A stretch of DNA of 64,000 bases, from NCBI RefSeq assembly GCF_954871325.1, contig NC_088775.1:65139561-65203560 (forward strand), in the 5' to 3' direction. Positions 11,368 through 22,369 of this stretch are shown here, piece after piece (the first letter of the stretch is position 1; every line of letters begins with the position of its first letter). This DNA is from Gordionus sp. m RMFG-2023. Its lineage: Eukaryota; Nematomorpha; Gordioida; Chordodea; Parachordodidae. Under the pieces are notes generated by a model that had not been told where the DNA came from, did no database searches, and was given only the letters and a program-made list of their open reading frames with translations. The position numbers were made by a program, and so were the translations under genes.

Positions 11368-11483
11368 ATGGCGATTATGTCCATATTCTCATTAGAGAGT
11401 AATTTAGTAAGGATAGAGATTTTATTATAAAGACCGTTTATATCATAAGTGGATATATATAATTGTCCCTTAATTTCGAACAT

Positions 11484-13143
11484 GATAAAAATATTATAAC
11501 TTCTTTAAAAATAAATTTTGAGGAGAAACGAGACGTTAGGCTTACTTTAAGAATTATTTTAATTTTTACTATTATTTTTGTTAATCTTATTTAAGAGTTT
11601 TGTTTTGTTTTCCTTATTTTGAGAAAGTATTAAGAGAGAAACGGGACGGTAAGATTTCTTTAAGAAATTATAAGAAGCTAGTGGTTTAAAGAAATATATT
11701 GACGATTAAAATGAAAACATGTTGACGATCAACATTCATGTAAAATGATAATGTTTATAGAAATAATTTTTAAAAAAAGAGCATATAGAGCGTTATTTAT
11801 TGTTATTTTTCGATTTTGATAACATTTGTCAAAATTGTAGTTATGTATGCATGTGTTTAATTATATCGTTAATGTGTTCAAAAGGGAGAGAGAAAAGAAA
11901 ATTAAAAAAAAATAAATAAAATTTTTTATATTCAGAAAAACAAAAGGAGCAATATGTATATTTTATAAATGCAAATATTAATCAGGCGGCGCCTAAAGAA
12001 TAGTGAAATAAGAATGCGCCCAACAGCGTAATATAATGAAAGATAAATGTAACGTTAAGCTATAGAACTACTTCTAAAACTTCCAAGAAAGTAAAAGGTG
12101 GAAGCAATATACACAGGGAAAACGTATTTAATAAAATTAATGTAAAGTTAAGCTATAAACCTACTCCTAAAATCTCTAAAAAGAAAAAGTTAGCTACTTC
12201 TAAAACCTTCAGGAAAGTAATAAAAGGGAAAGCATATTATTCACTGCACTGGTAATTGTTATATGTATAATAATAATTTATGAGGAAGGGTACTACATAT
12301 TGGAGTTGGTATATTTAAAACCTTATCCAGAAGAATTAAGTTAAAAGAATTTACATAAAATATATGAGTAATGTATTATATTATCTCCAACTATTTTACT
12401 GTAAGATCCAAAAAAAAAAATATATTACAAATTGAAAGGTGTTATTCTAAGAATTTAAATAGTGATTATCTATCAAATAATAATTAGTATGAATTCAGTA
12501 CCAAAATACACTTAAACAAAAATATAAATTACTTCTATTTTATTTATTTCTTTCTCTACACATTTAGTAATATCTAGTTCACCCCTTATTATATTTATAA
12601 TTTATAAATCTTATTAATATTTAGTTTAAATCTTATTAATATTAATGTACACCTTGAATACTATATAATTGCCTAGTTACCGATTATGATATAATCTAAG
12701 CAACAATCAGAATAATATTTATATTATTTTAATTTTAGGAAGAAGTAAATAAAATGTTATTTTTTATTAGATTTGAATATTTAATCTTTCAATAAGTCAA
12801 ATATCTAACACTTAAGTCTCATAATAATAATGAATATAAAAGTTTATGTTTGCGTTATTAGATTTAATTAGAATAATAAGGGAATATCAAAACAGTTTTA
12901 CAATCACAGTTATAAGAGCTAATACTTATGTAATTTGGCCTATTTTTCCTTATTATAAAAGATAATGTTTGAGCAATTGGACCTAATTAGAGTAATTAGG
13001 AAAATAGCAATCTGCTTAGTCTCTTAAAATAACTAAGAGAAAAGTATTATTTAATATTAAAATAAATTTGTATGCGGATAATACAGTAAAAGAAGAATAT
13101 TATAGAAGTGGAATATATATAAAATAAGATATAATGATATAAG
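11484..13143. other. Non-coding AT-rich stretch with short duplications
   Basis: No gene was found. At 11520-11560 and 11630-11670 a motif GAGAAACGRGACGKTARG is repeated, directly upstream of the LINE start codon, so it may belong to the LINE 5' UTR. At about 12050-12230 a degenerate unit containing TAAGCTATA...ACTACTTCTAAAAC is repeated. The rest is low-complexity AT. Confidence 0.4.
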
Positions 13144-13151
13144 ACTTATTT

Positions 13152-14928
13152 CAGAGACCTGCAGAGGTACCATTTGCACGGCCCGGCCCGGTTTTAAATT
13201 TTTTAGGCCCGGCCCGGATATTTTTCAAAAAAAATTTTTACGGCCCGTCCCGGATTTAAAAATTTAAGGCCCGGCCCGGATATTTTTTAAAATTATATTC
13301 GACCTGGTATATACAAAAATTCACCTATGAGGTATTTAACATATTTTTCAGCGAGTATTATCGCTTATTATTTAAAAAATACATGTAAAAAGCTAATATT
13401 TCGAGAATATTATATTGAATTTATAAAAATTATAAAACTGTTATTTATAAAAATGGATATTTTGAGCATATACTATATTTTATATTGCATTTATAAAAAT
13501 AAAACTAATATTCATAAAAATGGTAATAATATTTGTCATATACTATATTTTATATTACATTTAAAAAAAATAAAACTAATATTTAATTTATAAAAATGGA
13601 AAATATTTTGAGAATATAATATATTGTATTTAATTTACTATTTAATTTATAAAATAAAAATAAATCGCTATTTAAAAAAATGCATGTATAATAAATAGTA
13701 TTTTGAAAATATAATCTAATTGCACAATATTAATATAATTTATTTTATAATATAAATTTTTAACAAAAAGATAATTGTATTATATAATATTGTAAAAAAA
13801 AATAATGAAAAATGTTGGATTAAAAACTTTCATGACTCCAAGGTAAATATAATAAATGCAATAAATATTTGACAGTTTGCAAAGTACAGCATGATTGACG
13901 AAACCCTATACTCAAAAAAGATATTAAAAATTCACAGATTTTCATGAAGAAAGAGAAGCATATCTACCTTTTCAGGTTGAAGATTACTTCTTCTTTCTTC
14001 AAGAATTCTCGTAGTGGAAAAATTCCGCTCACAGCTTGCACTTGAAGCAGGAATTGCCAATTTTGCTAAAATTGGAAATTCGCTTTAATGAGCCGCCCAC
14101 CACTCTAACAAATTATCCACCTTAAATGTTTCATCTATTTTTTTATTTATGTAATTATAATATTCATCATCGGGTATTGACATATTACCAGAATTACCAT
14201 CGCCCCATTTGTCATAAAACGATTCAGTTTGTTTAACAACAGTCGTAATTTGACTGGTCGATGGTATTTCATTTACTTCCTGAGCCTCTTGTAATTTAAT
14301 ATAATCTTTTATATAGTTTTCCGTCATCTTGCGATCTGTCCCTGACTATATACGTAATTGCTTGAATTTGGGACAGAGAAAAAGAGAAATAAAATGATAC
14401 TTGTGTAAAATAAATTTTTCAATTAAAAAATGCTTTATATTAAGTAAAATCAATTTTATTTCTCCTTTTTCGCTTTGAAAGGTATTATAAATTTCAAGAA
14501 GTGATATTCCTTTATATGATTTGTTTTGGTAAAATATATTCTAAAAATTTAGATATGAATTATAAAAAAATATATTAATACTTTGAATAAATTTGCAGGA
14601 AATTAATAATTAGATCGATCTGTGGGTGTTAGATAGTGTTAACCATCATCAAATATTATATTAATCATAACTATAATATAATATAATCTTATAACCATTA
14701 ACTCATAATGTAAAAATTTTTATAAAAAATATTAAGGCCCGGCCCGGTCCGGTTTTAACAATCTTAGGCCCGGCCCGGATATATTTAAAAAAAAATTTTT
14801 AGGCCCGGCCCGGATATGTTTAAAAAAATTTTTTTTAGGCCCGGCACGGCCCGGGTATATTTAAAAAATTTAAAATACGGCCGGGCTTAGGTCCGGGCCG
14901 GGTTTAGGGCCGTGCCTGCAAGTCTCTG
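13152..14928 (-). mobile_element. hAT transposon with GGCCCGG-rich ends
   Basis: The termini are CAGAGACCTGCAG and, inverted, CAGAGACTTGCAG, flanked by a perfect 8-bp duplication ACTTATTT (13144-13151 and 14929-14936). Subterminal regions (about 13175-13290 and 14735-14915) hold repeated GGCCCGGCCCGG-type motifs separated by A/T tracts, in inverted orientation. The interior has the C-terminal part of a hAT transposase on the minus strand; the N-terminal part is not recognisable in AT-rich DNA. It is an internally degraded copy. Confidence 0.93.
13932..14327 (-). pseudogene. hAT transposase C-terminal dimerisation domain
   Basis: The frame starts MTENYIKDYIKLQEAQ, continues DNLLEWWAAH, then has an in-frame TAA (about 14085), then SEFPILAKLAIPASSASCER followed by NFSTTRILEERRSNLQPEKV and LLFLHENL before a stop at 13932. 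The LxWW, PASSASCERxFS and RSNLxPEKV blocks are the hAT C-terminal (dimerisation) domain seen in Ac/hobo-like transposases. The catalytic core upstream is not recognisable. Confidence 0.9.
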
Positions 14929-14936
14929 ACTTATTT

Positions 14937-17900
14937 AATATAGATTCATGTTTAAGTATGATTAAAATAAAAATGAAATAATATCATTTTTTTGTTTTAA
15001 CATCTGGTAAAAAATATCCCCTCTTTCACTGTAAATGAGGTTTAAATAAAAAGTAAAAAAAATTTCGTTAGTACATGAATTATTTAACATTAAAATTATT
15101 ATAAACATAAAATTATTGAAATGAAGGTTGTTCCTTCAAATGGCTGCCAAATGAACAATGTTTTTATAACATTATAAAATTGGGCGCTAAGTGAGATCTT
15201 TAAATAAAAAACCATTATTAATAAATAAAAAAATGGTAATTTAAAATTTAAATTAATTTTTTTTAAATTGTAAAAAACTAAACCAATAATATAAAACCTT
15301 GCTAAATTATACAAATCAAACTCGTTACTTTAAGATTTAAATATTTTGTCATGTCATTAGGTACAGTGAACATCCTTCCTTTTAACTACTATGGTTTAAT
15401 TTTGAAATAGATGCTTCTATTTTAAACATTTTATTTATAATTTAATACCCTTTAATTGAATTCTCGTTGTTTTTCGGGAAAGGGTAAAATTAGATTTTCA
15501 TCCACGTCGATGTTATATTCTCCCATACAAATCAAATCCAACATGTTTTCGATATTTTTTTAAATCAATAATTTCTTCCGATAATAGCTTCCTCAATTGT
15601 TGAACTTTGGTATTAAAAATGTTGAAATATAATGAAGCGTATTTTTTTTTGATTTTTTACTTAAATTTAAAAACAAATAAAAGTTAAATTTTTTAAACCA
15701 GCTAACCCATTTTTTAATTTTTTAACCCGCCCACTCATTCTTTAAATTTTTTTTCACCGGCGTAGGGAGTGGGCTAAAATGCTCCTGTAGCAGACCTCTA
15801 ATGCAAAATATTTTATTCCAACTAGGTTATAATCTATTTCAAATAGGTTATATTCAATTTTAAATTTTAGCAAAAAATTAAATAATTTTTATATTTCTTT
15901 CTTGGGTATTAATATTTTTTTCCACAAAAATTTGAAGCATCTTTTCTTACATTATTTTAAACCTTAAACACTGATGGATTTTATCAACCAAAAACCTAAA
16001 GGTAATATAATTTAATATAAAATATATACAACCCAAACCCAATAATAATTCAAATTTCTAAACAACTGATCTTACATTTTCGCAATATGATGCATAATAA
16101 ATGCAAAGAAAACTATTAAATAAAATGAAAAATCTAAAAAGATAGATAATAAAGAAATAAGGTCTTTAGTAGGTTAGTAATCATTAAGCATTTTCTGAAA
16201 AGAATTATTTCTAAGACTTCTTGTGCTACAAGAAGAATAAAAACTGTAAAAAGTATGCCTGACACCTTGGAGCCTTTGACATCAGGCTGTTACAACATTT
16301 TTAAATTTAGAAGAGGTTATGCCCTTGAAGAAATATCAATATGGCCTTAACCAGATATTTTATCTGAAGTATACCTTATTAGATTCAATAGGACAACCGA
16401 TTTTTTCTTTGCATTGAATTAATAAATTATTTAATTACACAATTTTATGCAACATTTTTTAAAAAATAATATTCGCTTATTTTTATTCAGAGAATATGTA
16501 TCTGAAGGTCATATATGATGATGGCCAATTTATTTCAGAATCCAAATATTGCATGAGAAAGATTTATTTTAATAATTCCTCCAAAGCACCATAGATCATT
16601 GCATAATTTAAAATATATTTTGTAATTTTTTCCAAATCCATTAAAATTACTATATATTTTGGCAACAAACAAGGATAAATGAGGGGGCACCTTTTCTATA
16701 TTACGGAGAATAAAATCCTATCTCTAAAGTACATCAGAAAATCGATCGAATGGACTGGCTCTACTTAAATATAAAGATATTTAATCCTCAATAACAAATA
16801 GAAAATTGGAGCACAAAAAAGAAGATTAAATCTCCATTTATGAACGATATTTTATTAAATTTTTAAATCATAATATAAATGTTTGATTCTATATTTTATT
16901 GTGATTTACATATGGGATTATAGCTATAATTTTTTTTAACAATATTATACTCGCTTATTTTTCGATATTTTATTATTTGTGTTCGAAATTTTCATTTTGT
17001 AAATATGATTGATTGATTCTAATAAATTTTATATAATTCTAAAATTTTTTAATGTTCCAAATAATAATATAAAAAAATTATCCCCTCTCCTTAGAATATT
17101 CCTAGCTATGCGCTTGGTTATAAGGTCCTCTAAACATTTAATGTATATTTTTATAACTTTGAGTAGCCCAAAAACATATTTTTATGAAGAATTAGACTAT
17201 CCATTTCAGAATCATCATAGAATACAATACTAAATAAAACATGATTTCCATAAAGTTTTTAAATCAAATTGCGCCAATAACATTAATTAAATCAATTACT
17301 GGTTTGTTGAAACGATTTTTTGTAGTTTCAATAAAACTTTATAATAAATGTCTATGATATTCATTAATTGACCCGAAATAATGGTATGATAAATCCTAGT
17401 GTTTTGCTTTAAAAGGGCTCCTCTAAATTTAATTCCTTTGCCTTTATATTAACTTCTCTCCAAAACTTATCGAAACTATCATCTTGTTGTATTACACCTA
17501 GATTGATCTGGATTTCTATTTATATTTAATATTTAGAAAATGTAATGAAAAACTTTGGGTTTTAGCATTTAAAACTTATACTTTTTCAAATAATGTTATC
17601 TTTAAGAAATAAAATTATTTTAAAAAGTTTTATTTGGTTTAATAAATATTTTGTACTTGTAACAATCTTACTGCAAAATATAATTATAATTTCTAATAAA
17701 GTTTTATGATTATTTCATAACTTCAATTGATTTTAACTATATTGTTAGCATACTAGCGTGTGTATAATAATGACCCTAAAGAAGCTGAACTATCATTTTC
17801 AGCTTGGATAGAACGAAGTATTTCACTGCGTTTGGGAGAATCTTGAACAAAAATAAATCTTTCAGTAAATACTATAAAATTGCAAATTTTTATAATATAA

Positions 17901-20311
17901 AATCAATCTTGTACCACAAGATTTCATGTAAGATCTGTACAACGTACATTTCACTCACGTTTGAGCTCCATCATAACATATAAACCTATGCATTTATTGA
18001 TGACTAAAGAATATGTAAGTAATATATCTTTGATTACGTTAAATAATAGTTCAGAATTTGTTTCCTATACTTCATAAAATTTTAATATATTTCATTTATA
18101 TTTAAATTCTCTTCCACTTAACGAAAAATATCGAAAGCTGCCCTTTTATGGATATATCCATGGTTTCATCTGCGAATAAAAATTATATTTTCAGAAGAAA
18201 AGCTTTTAATTAATAATATACTGTAAAAAATGTAATATGGCCAAAGGGCAATTGTGTCATTTGTTCATTTCACACTTATCACAACGACATGTAATCAAGA
18301 CTAAGTCCACCCACTTTTTGCTATGAAAAACTTTACCCCATCAGCTCATCCATGGTTTTTAAAAAGGATTACCAACCCACTTATTTAAAATTTTGTCCAA
18401 TCCGTCCGCCTGCAAAAATTATTTAAATGGTTGGTCTGGCTATATTTATTATTTTAATATATTTATACTTAAACTTATAAAATAAATATGCCTGTTCTTG
18501 CTCATTTTGCCATAATAATATTTCAAATTCTCACTCGTCGTTTAAAAATATTTTAGCCCACCCAGTGTTAATTTTTTTAGCCCGCAGAAGATAGCTAGAC
18601 CTCTAATCACGTCTACACTTTATCACTAGGACATATAGTCAGACGACACTTAATGACGCGACATTTAATGATATTTCTAAAATTCATTATTTTCATTTAA
18701 TAAATACTTGTTTCCGAATTTTTGAAGGACATAAATTTTGTGAGTTAGATAAAATCTTGAATGGTCCCTTTTTTGAAAATAATTTGAATTTGAATTAATT
18801 AATCAGGTCGAAAATTATATAATGAATTATTTAACATTCATATACTTCTCATAAAATTTCTCTTTTTAACTTTACAAAATAGATACAGTATACAAAATAT
18901 CAAAATTTTGAAAATCCAGGTGATGTGGGGATTAAAAGTAATTTTTTGAAAAGGAACCTTAATAAAAAATACAATACTTCCTTTTAAAATTCAAGCTGAC
19001 CTGATAATTTGACCTCTGCAGGTATCGGTTTAAGATATTATAAAAATAAATTATTCTTAGATTTTTGCTATGCTTTAGTGAAGTTTTGAATGTTTCAAAA
19101 TAAATACCCATTTAAATAAAGAATTATGCAACTGTAATATAATGATAAAAAATAAAAATAAAGTTCAGTTTTTCTATCTTATGAAACACTTACAATAATA
19201 ATATTTTCTTTTCATACATCCGGGCCCGATTTTTTAAATTTCGTTATGAGCAGTAAATGAATGAATATTTATATGATTTTGCACCTGATTAATTAATAGA
19301 ATTTTAAAATTATTTTTAATAAATCTATCTGGCAGATGTTATTTTTTTAGACCCGACCCGGTTCTGTAAACATATACTTTTTGCATTGACCCTAATTCAC
19401 AAAAGTTTTGCCCTTTCTACATACACAAATTTAGGAAAACAAATATTTAATTAAGGTTGTGTCCAAATCTGTTTTAAAATTAAGTCTAAAATTACAAATT
19501 GATAAAGTTTCAAATTTCGCAATTATGTTTTGGCCATATTTTTATTTTTCTATTAGAAAAGCTTATTTCGTGTTTTTCGATAAAGTTTTAAAAGATTTCT
19601 AATTAAATTTTTCAACGTGGTGGCCCCCATTCCCCTTAGAAATGCAACGCCTATGGAGAAATACTTTTAGGGAAAGTCTATATTTTAAAAAATGGGTGTA
19701 TACACTTTTATTTTTATAAAATACACAAATGTGTTTAGATGGATATTTTATAATAAAACGTATATAGTTTAAATATATAAATTTTTATTGGTAATATAAT
19801 TAAAATAATGGGAAAAAAATACTTTGCGACAAATATATATTAAAATACGGAATAATATAAAATATACTGACAAACCTGTTAAATACGAAAAAAAAATATT
19901 TACTAAGGTTAGCAGTTATTATAAATAATTTTGAGGGTAATTGAAAATATGTACAAATGAATTTAAATGATATATAATGCGATTTTTTAAATGCTCATTT
20001 AATTAAAATTGATTTTAATTTTTAGAAAATTATGCTTTGCCATGATTTAAAAACTTACAGCCCGTTTGTGGCTTCTGAGCGAATCTGCGATCTTTGAAAT
20101 TGTAAAATGTTTTTTTATTATTATAAGAATTTAAAACATGTTATATGACTAGCTTATACACTATGATAACTTTTTCTAATTAGGCTAATAACTTTAAATC
20201 TAGTAATAATTCAATTTATTTAAAAGAGTAGTGGAGTTATCAAAATTTTATTTAAAATTCAAATTCAATCGGTATATATTTTAAATAAACATTCTATAAA
20301 TATTTTGATAA
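14937..20311. other. Long AT-rich region without a recognised gene
   Basis: Only short open frames occur. Fragments of GC-rich transposon-end sequence are scattered: near 15730-15790 and 18350-18610 (AACCCGCCCA, AGCCCACCCA, AGACCTCTAAT) and near 19220-19360 (CCGGGCCCG, GACCCGACCCGG). They look like decayed hAT subterminal repeats, but ends and target duplications could not be matched. A few candidate host-exon-like stretches are listed under rejected items. Confidence 0.35.
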
Positions 20312-20506
20312 TCAAGTATTAGTTTTATACCTTAAATTTTTTAGATCTTTCCTTCTGAACAAGAATAAAGGCCAAGTACCCAGGGCTATAGTCATGGTCA
20401 TGAAATAAATGACAGTCTTCACGTAAAATCTGAACACCGAACTAGTGTGGTAGAGGATAAATGAGAAAATTAGAATGGTTAATAACATGGAAATAAGAGG
20501 TTCCAT
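20312..20506 (-). CDS. Probable first exon of a lysophosphatidate acyltransferase (AGPAT-like)
   Basis: The 64-residue frame starts with a hydrophobic segment (MLLTILIFSFILY) and continues VFRFYVKTVIYFMTMTIALG, then FRRKDLKNLR. The order, transmembrane segment, F-Y-x-K-x-x-x-Y, second hydrophobic segment, RRxxxxNxR, matches the N-terminus of animal AGPAT1/2, ER membrane enzymes that acylate lysophosphatidic acid. A donor-like AG|GTATAA follows ...NLR at about 20325. The catalytic NHQSxxD exon was looked for at lower coordinates on the minus strand and not found. This may be a gene with a long intron, a truncated copy, or a look-alike membrane peptide. Confidence 0.4.
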   Translation of the reverse strand: MEPLISMLLTILIFSFILYHTSSVFRFYVKTVIYFMTMTIALGTWPLFLFRRKDLKNLRYKTNT

Positions 20507-20604
20507 AATGTAAACTAAATATATAATATATGTTTAAAAAAAAATTAAATTTGAGAGAAGTTCATGTAACGGAACATTTATATATTACAATGTATTACGT
20601 TTTG

Positions 20605-20935
20605 TTAAAAAAATATTTCTTTTAAAAAAATTATCATGCAAATATAAAATTCGAAAATAAAATAATCACGAGATAATTTATAATTATAATAATACATATT
20701 CGTTTCCAAGATGTGGGATTTTTTTCTTGTTTTTTTAATCAGATAAACGAACTCATTTCCGGTAAAAAAGGATGAAATTAAATGAAGTAAATAATTTAAA
20801 TCACTTGAAAAATTAAGTTCAATATTTTTCACAATTCTACCAGAAATAAATTTTTTTACTGTAAATTTTTTTCCTTTCCCCGGTGGGATCAAAATTTCCA
20901 CAAAACCAACTTCTTGAACTAAGTTAGGGTTAAAA
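20605..20935 (-). CDS. Unrecognised open frame, possible exon
   Basis: The frame, preceded by an AG acceptor-like site near 20940, reads HFNPNLVQEVGFVEILIPPG and KGKKFTVKKFISGRIVKN before becoming Phe/Tyr/Leu-rich. The first 50 residues have a less AT-driven composition than the surroundings and could be a real exon. It lies on the same strand and about 100 bp upstream of the AGPAT-like exon. No family is recognised and the C-terminal half may be read-through into an intron. Confidence 0.2.
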
Positions 20936-22369
20936 TGCTCTACAGATATGGGTTAAGGTTAATATATATTTAAAAAAATGGCGCAATAACTAAAGAGAAA
21001 AGAGATCTTAGAAAATTAGCTATGATGATATGAGTAGGAATGGCATAAAGCGAGCAAAGCATCAGAAAAGAGCGCCTACAGGCGAAAGGCTATAGAAATT
21101 GTAAGAGGCGAAACAAAGAAGAAAGCATGAGTAAATATATAGTGATAAAAAAAATGTAAATTTTTTAATAATTTTTTTAAGTTTTAAAACAGGAACTAAA
21201 AGTTTTTTCAGTTTGCCTGGGATCAATGGTTTCTCAAAATCTAAAATTCTTTAAAAAATCAATATATATTTATTTCTTGCTTTAAAATTTGTATTTTCAA
21301 AATTTTAGGGAACTTATTAGCACCCCCCCCCGTAAGGCCACTGTTACTACATAAATCATATAATATTTATCTACTGTGGAGAATAGACAGTGTCATTCCT
21401 ACGGCTCGCCTTAGTTAGGTATTTCCAGTGGGTGGAACACAAAAATTAAAGCTGCATAAAATGTGAATTTTTTTAAATTGTGGGTTACCAGCGGAATTCC
21501 TCATAGGCCTATAGCCAGGAATTTCTTATTATAAGCCTATATTCAGAATTTCTAAGGGCGAGGAGGGATTTTTTTTATTGCATTTTAAACTATACATTAT
21601 ATTGGAATGTTTAAAGCCCGCTTATTAAAAGCTTTTGGCTGCATTAAATTTTTAAAAATAGTTTTGTTTACACCTATTTTTCTTAAAGAAAGAAGCCTTT
21701 TTTTCTAAAAAAAAATTCAATTAAATTTGTTTAAAATGATCAAAATAATTCAATGCTTTTAATATTTTGGTAAAAAGAATCTATTACAGTTCAATAAATT
21801 ATAAAAATCTTTCGCGCGCTCTCTCTTCGAGCTTTAAGGCTTAAAATTAATTTTTCCAAAATATAATGGTCTATTTTCCTTGCCACTATCTTTATTTTTT
21901 ATTAGAGAAATAGCGCCCCTTTTTACCAATTTTGGGAATACAACGTTGATGGACGATTTCTTTTAAACAGGCTGTAAAGAGTGTAAAAACTCTCACTTTT
22001 GTGTAAATATATTTGGCTGTATTTTTCTATAACGTGAATTAATGGTATTGTTGATTTTTATTCATTTGAGATGTTAATGGTAAGAATTTGAAAGAGAATG
22101 TTTTTTTTCTTTTGCTGGCCCAATTGAGATTTAAGTATTCAAAGTCAAAATGTTTAACCTTTAATTATTTCCTTTTTGACTAGAATTCACGGGTATTTGG
22201 TGAGAAACTATTCATATTATATAAATTCTAAAACTCAATAACTTATTATTTATTTGATGTAAAAATAGAAGATGATTCTCTGAGAATTGAATTCTTATTC
22301 CAATATTGAAGCATCAGTTATTCCCTCTAAATGAAGAGAAACGGTTGAACTAATTTTTTTTTTCCTTTT
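20936..22369. other. Non-coding stretch
   Basis: No gene was seen. The stretch includes a C-run with CCCCCCCCCGTAAGG near 21324 and TTTTTACCAATTTTGGGAAT near 21920. Similar poly-C blocks recur in the window and mark transposon ends elsewhere, but here no second end was found. Confidence 0.35.

Larger units (their letters stand above)
6706..11483 (-). mobile_element. LINE (APE endonuclease plus RT), decayed and split by a MULE
   Basis: The frame begins at the ATG at 11483-11481 (MFEIKGQLYISTYDINGLYN). It runs through an APE-type endonuclease (QLYISTYDINGLYN, DIIAI/QETHM, LGDFNT, SQIDFI, ISDHKMV), an RT (VDFKKAFDCIKHEV, GVKQGCVLSPILFN, YADD at about 7470-7496) and a C-terminal tail with PILLYGNDIWDV and FIYRCLRLINGYIYP. 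That tail is typical of animal LINEs related to RTE/Jockey-type elements; the exact clade is unresolved. The MULE at 9437-11367 sits between DIIAI and QETHM. At least five stops or frameshifts are visible outside it, for example near 9330, 9215, 8510, 8044 and 7150. The copy is inactive. Confidence 0.9.

Noticed and set aside
13327-13593. 88-residue open frame within the hAT
   Set aside because: Tyr/Ile/Lys low-complexity translation of AT repeats; no transposase motif.
15470-15570. Minus-strand stretch FENMLDLICMGEYNIDVDEN ending at a stop
   Set aside because: Possible host C-terminus or transposon piece; an overlapping second frame is equally plausible, so no call.
16300-16425. Plus-strand stretch EEVMPLKKYQYGLNQIFYLK after TTTAG
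   Set aside because: Short and unsupported by any second exon or family motif.
17751-17880. Minus-strand stretch reading RFIFVQDSPKRSEILRSIQA with an acceptor-like TATAG upstream
   Set aside because: Composition is exon-like, but it is short, isolated, ends at a stop and fits no family I could name; kept only as a note.
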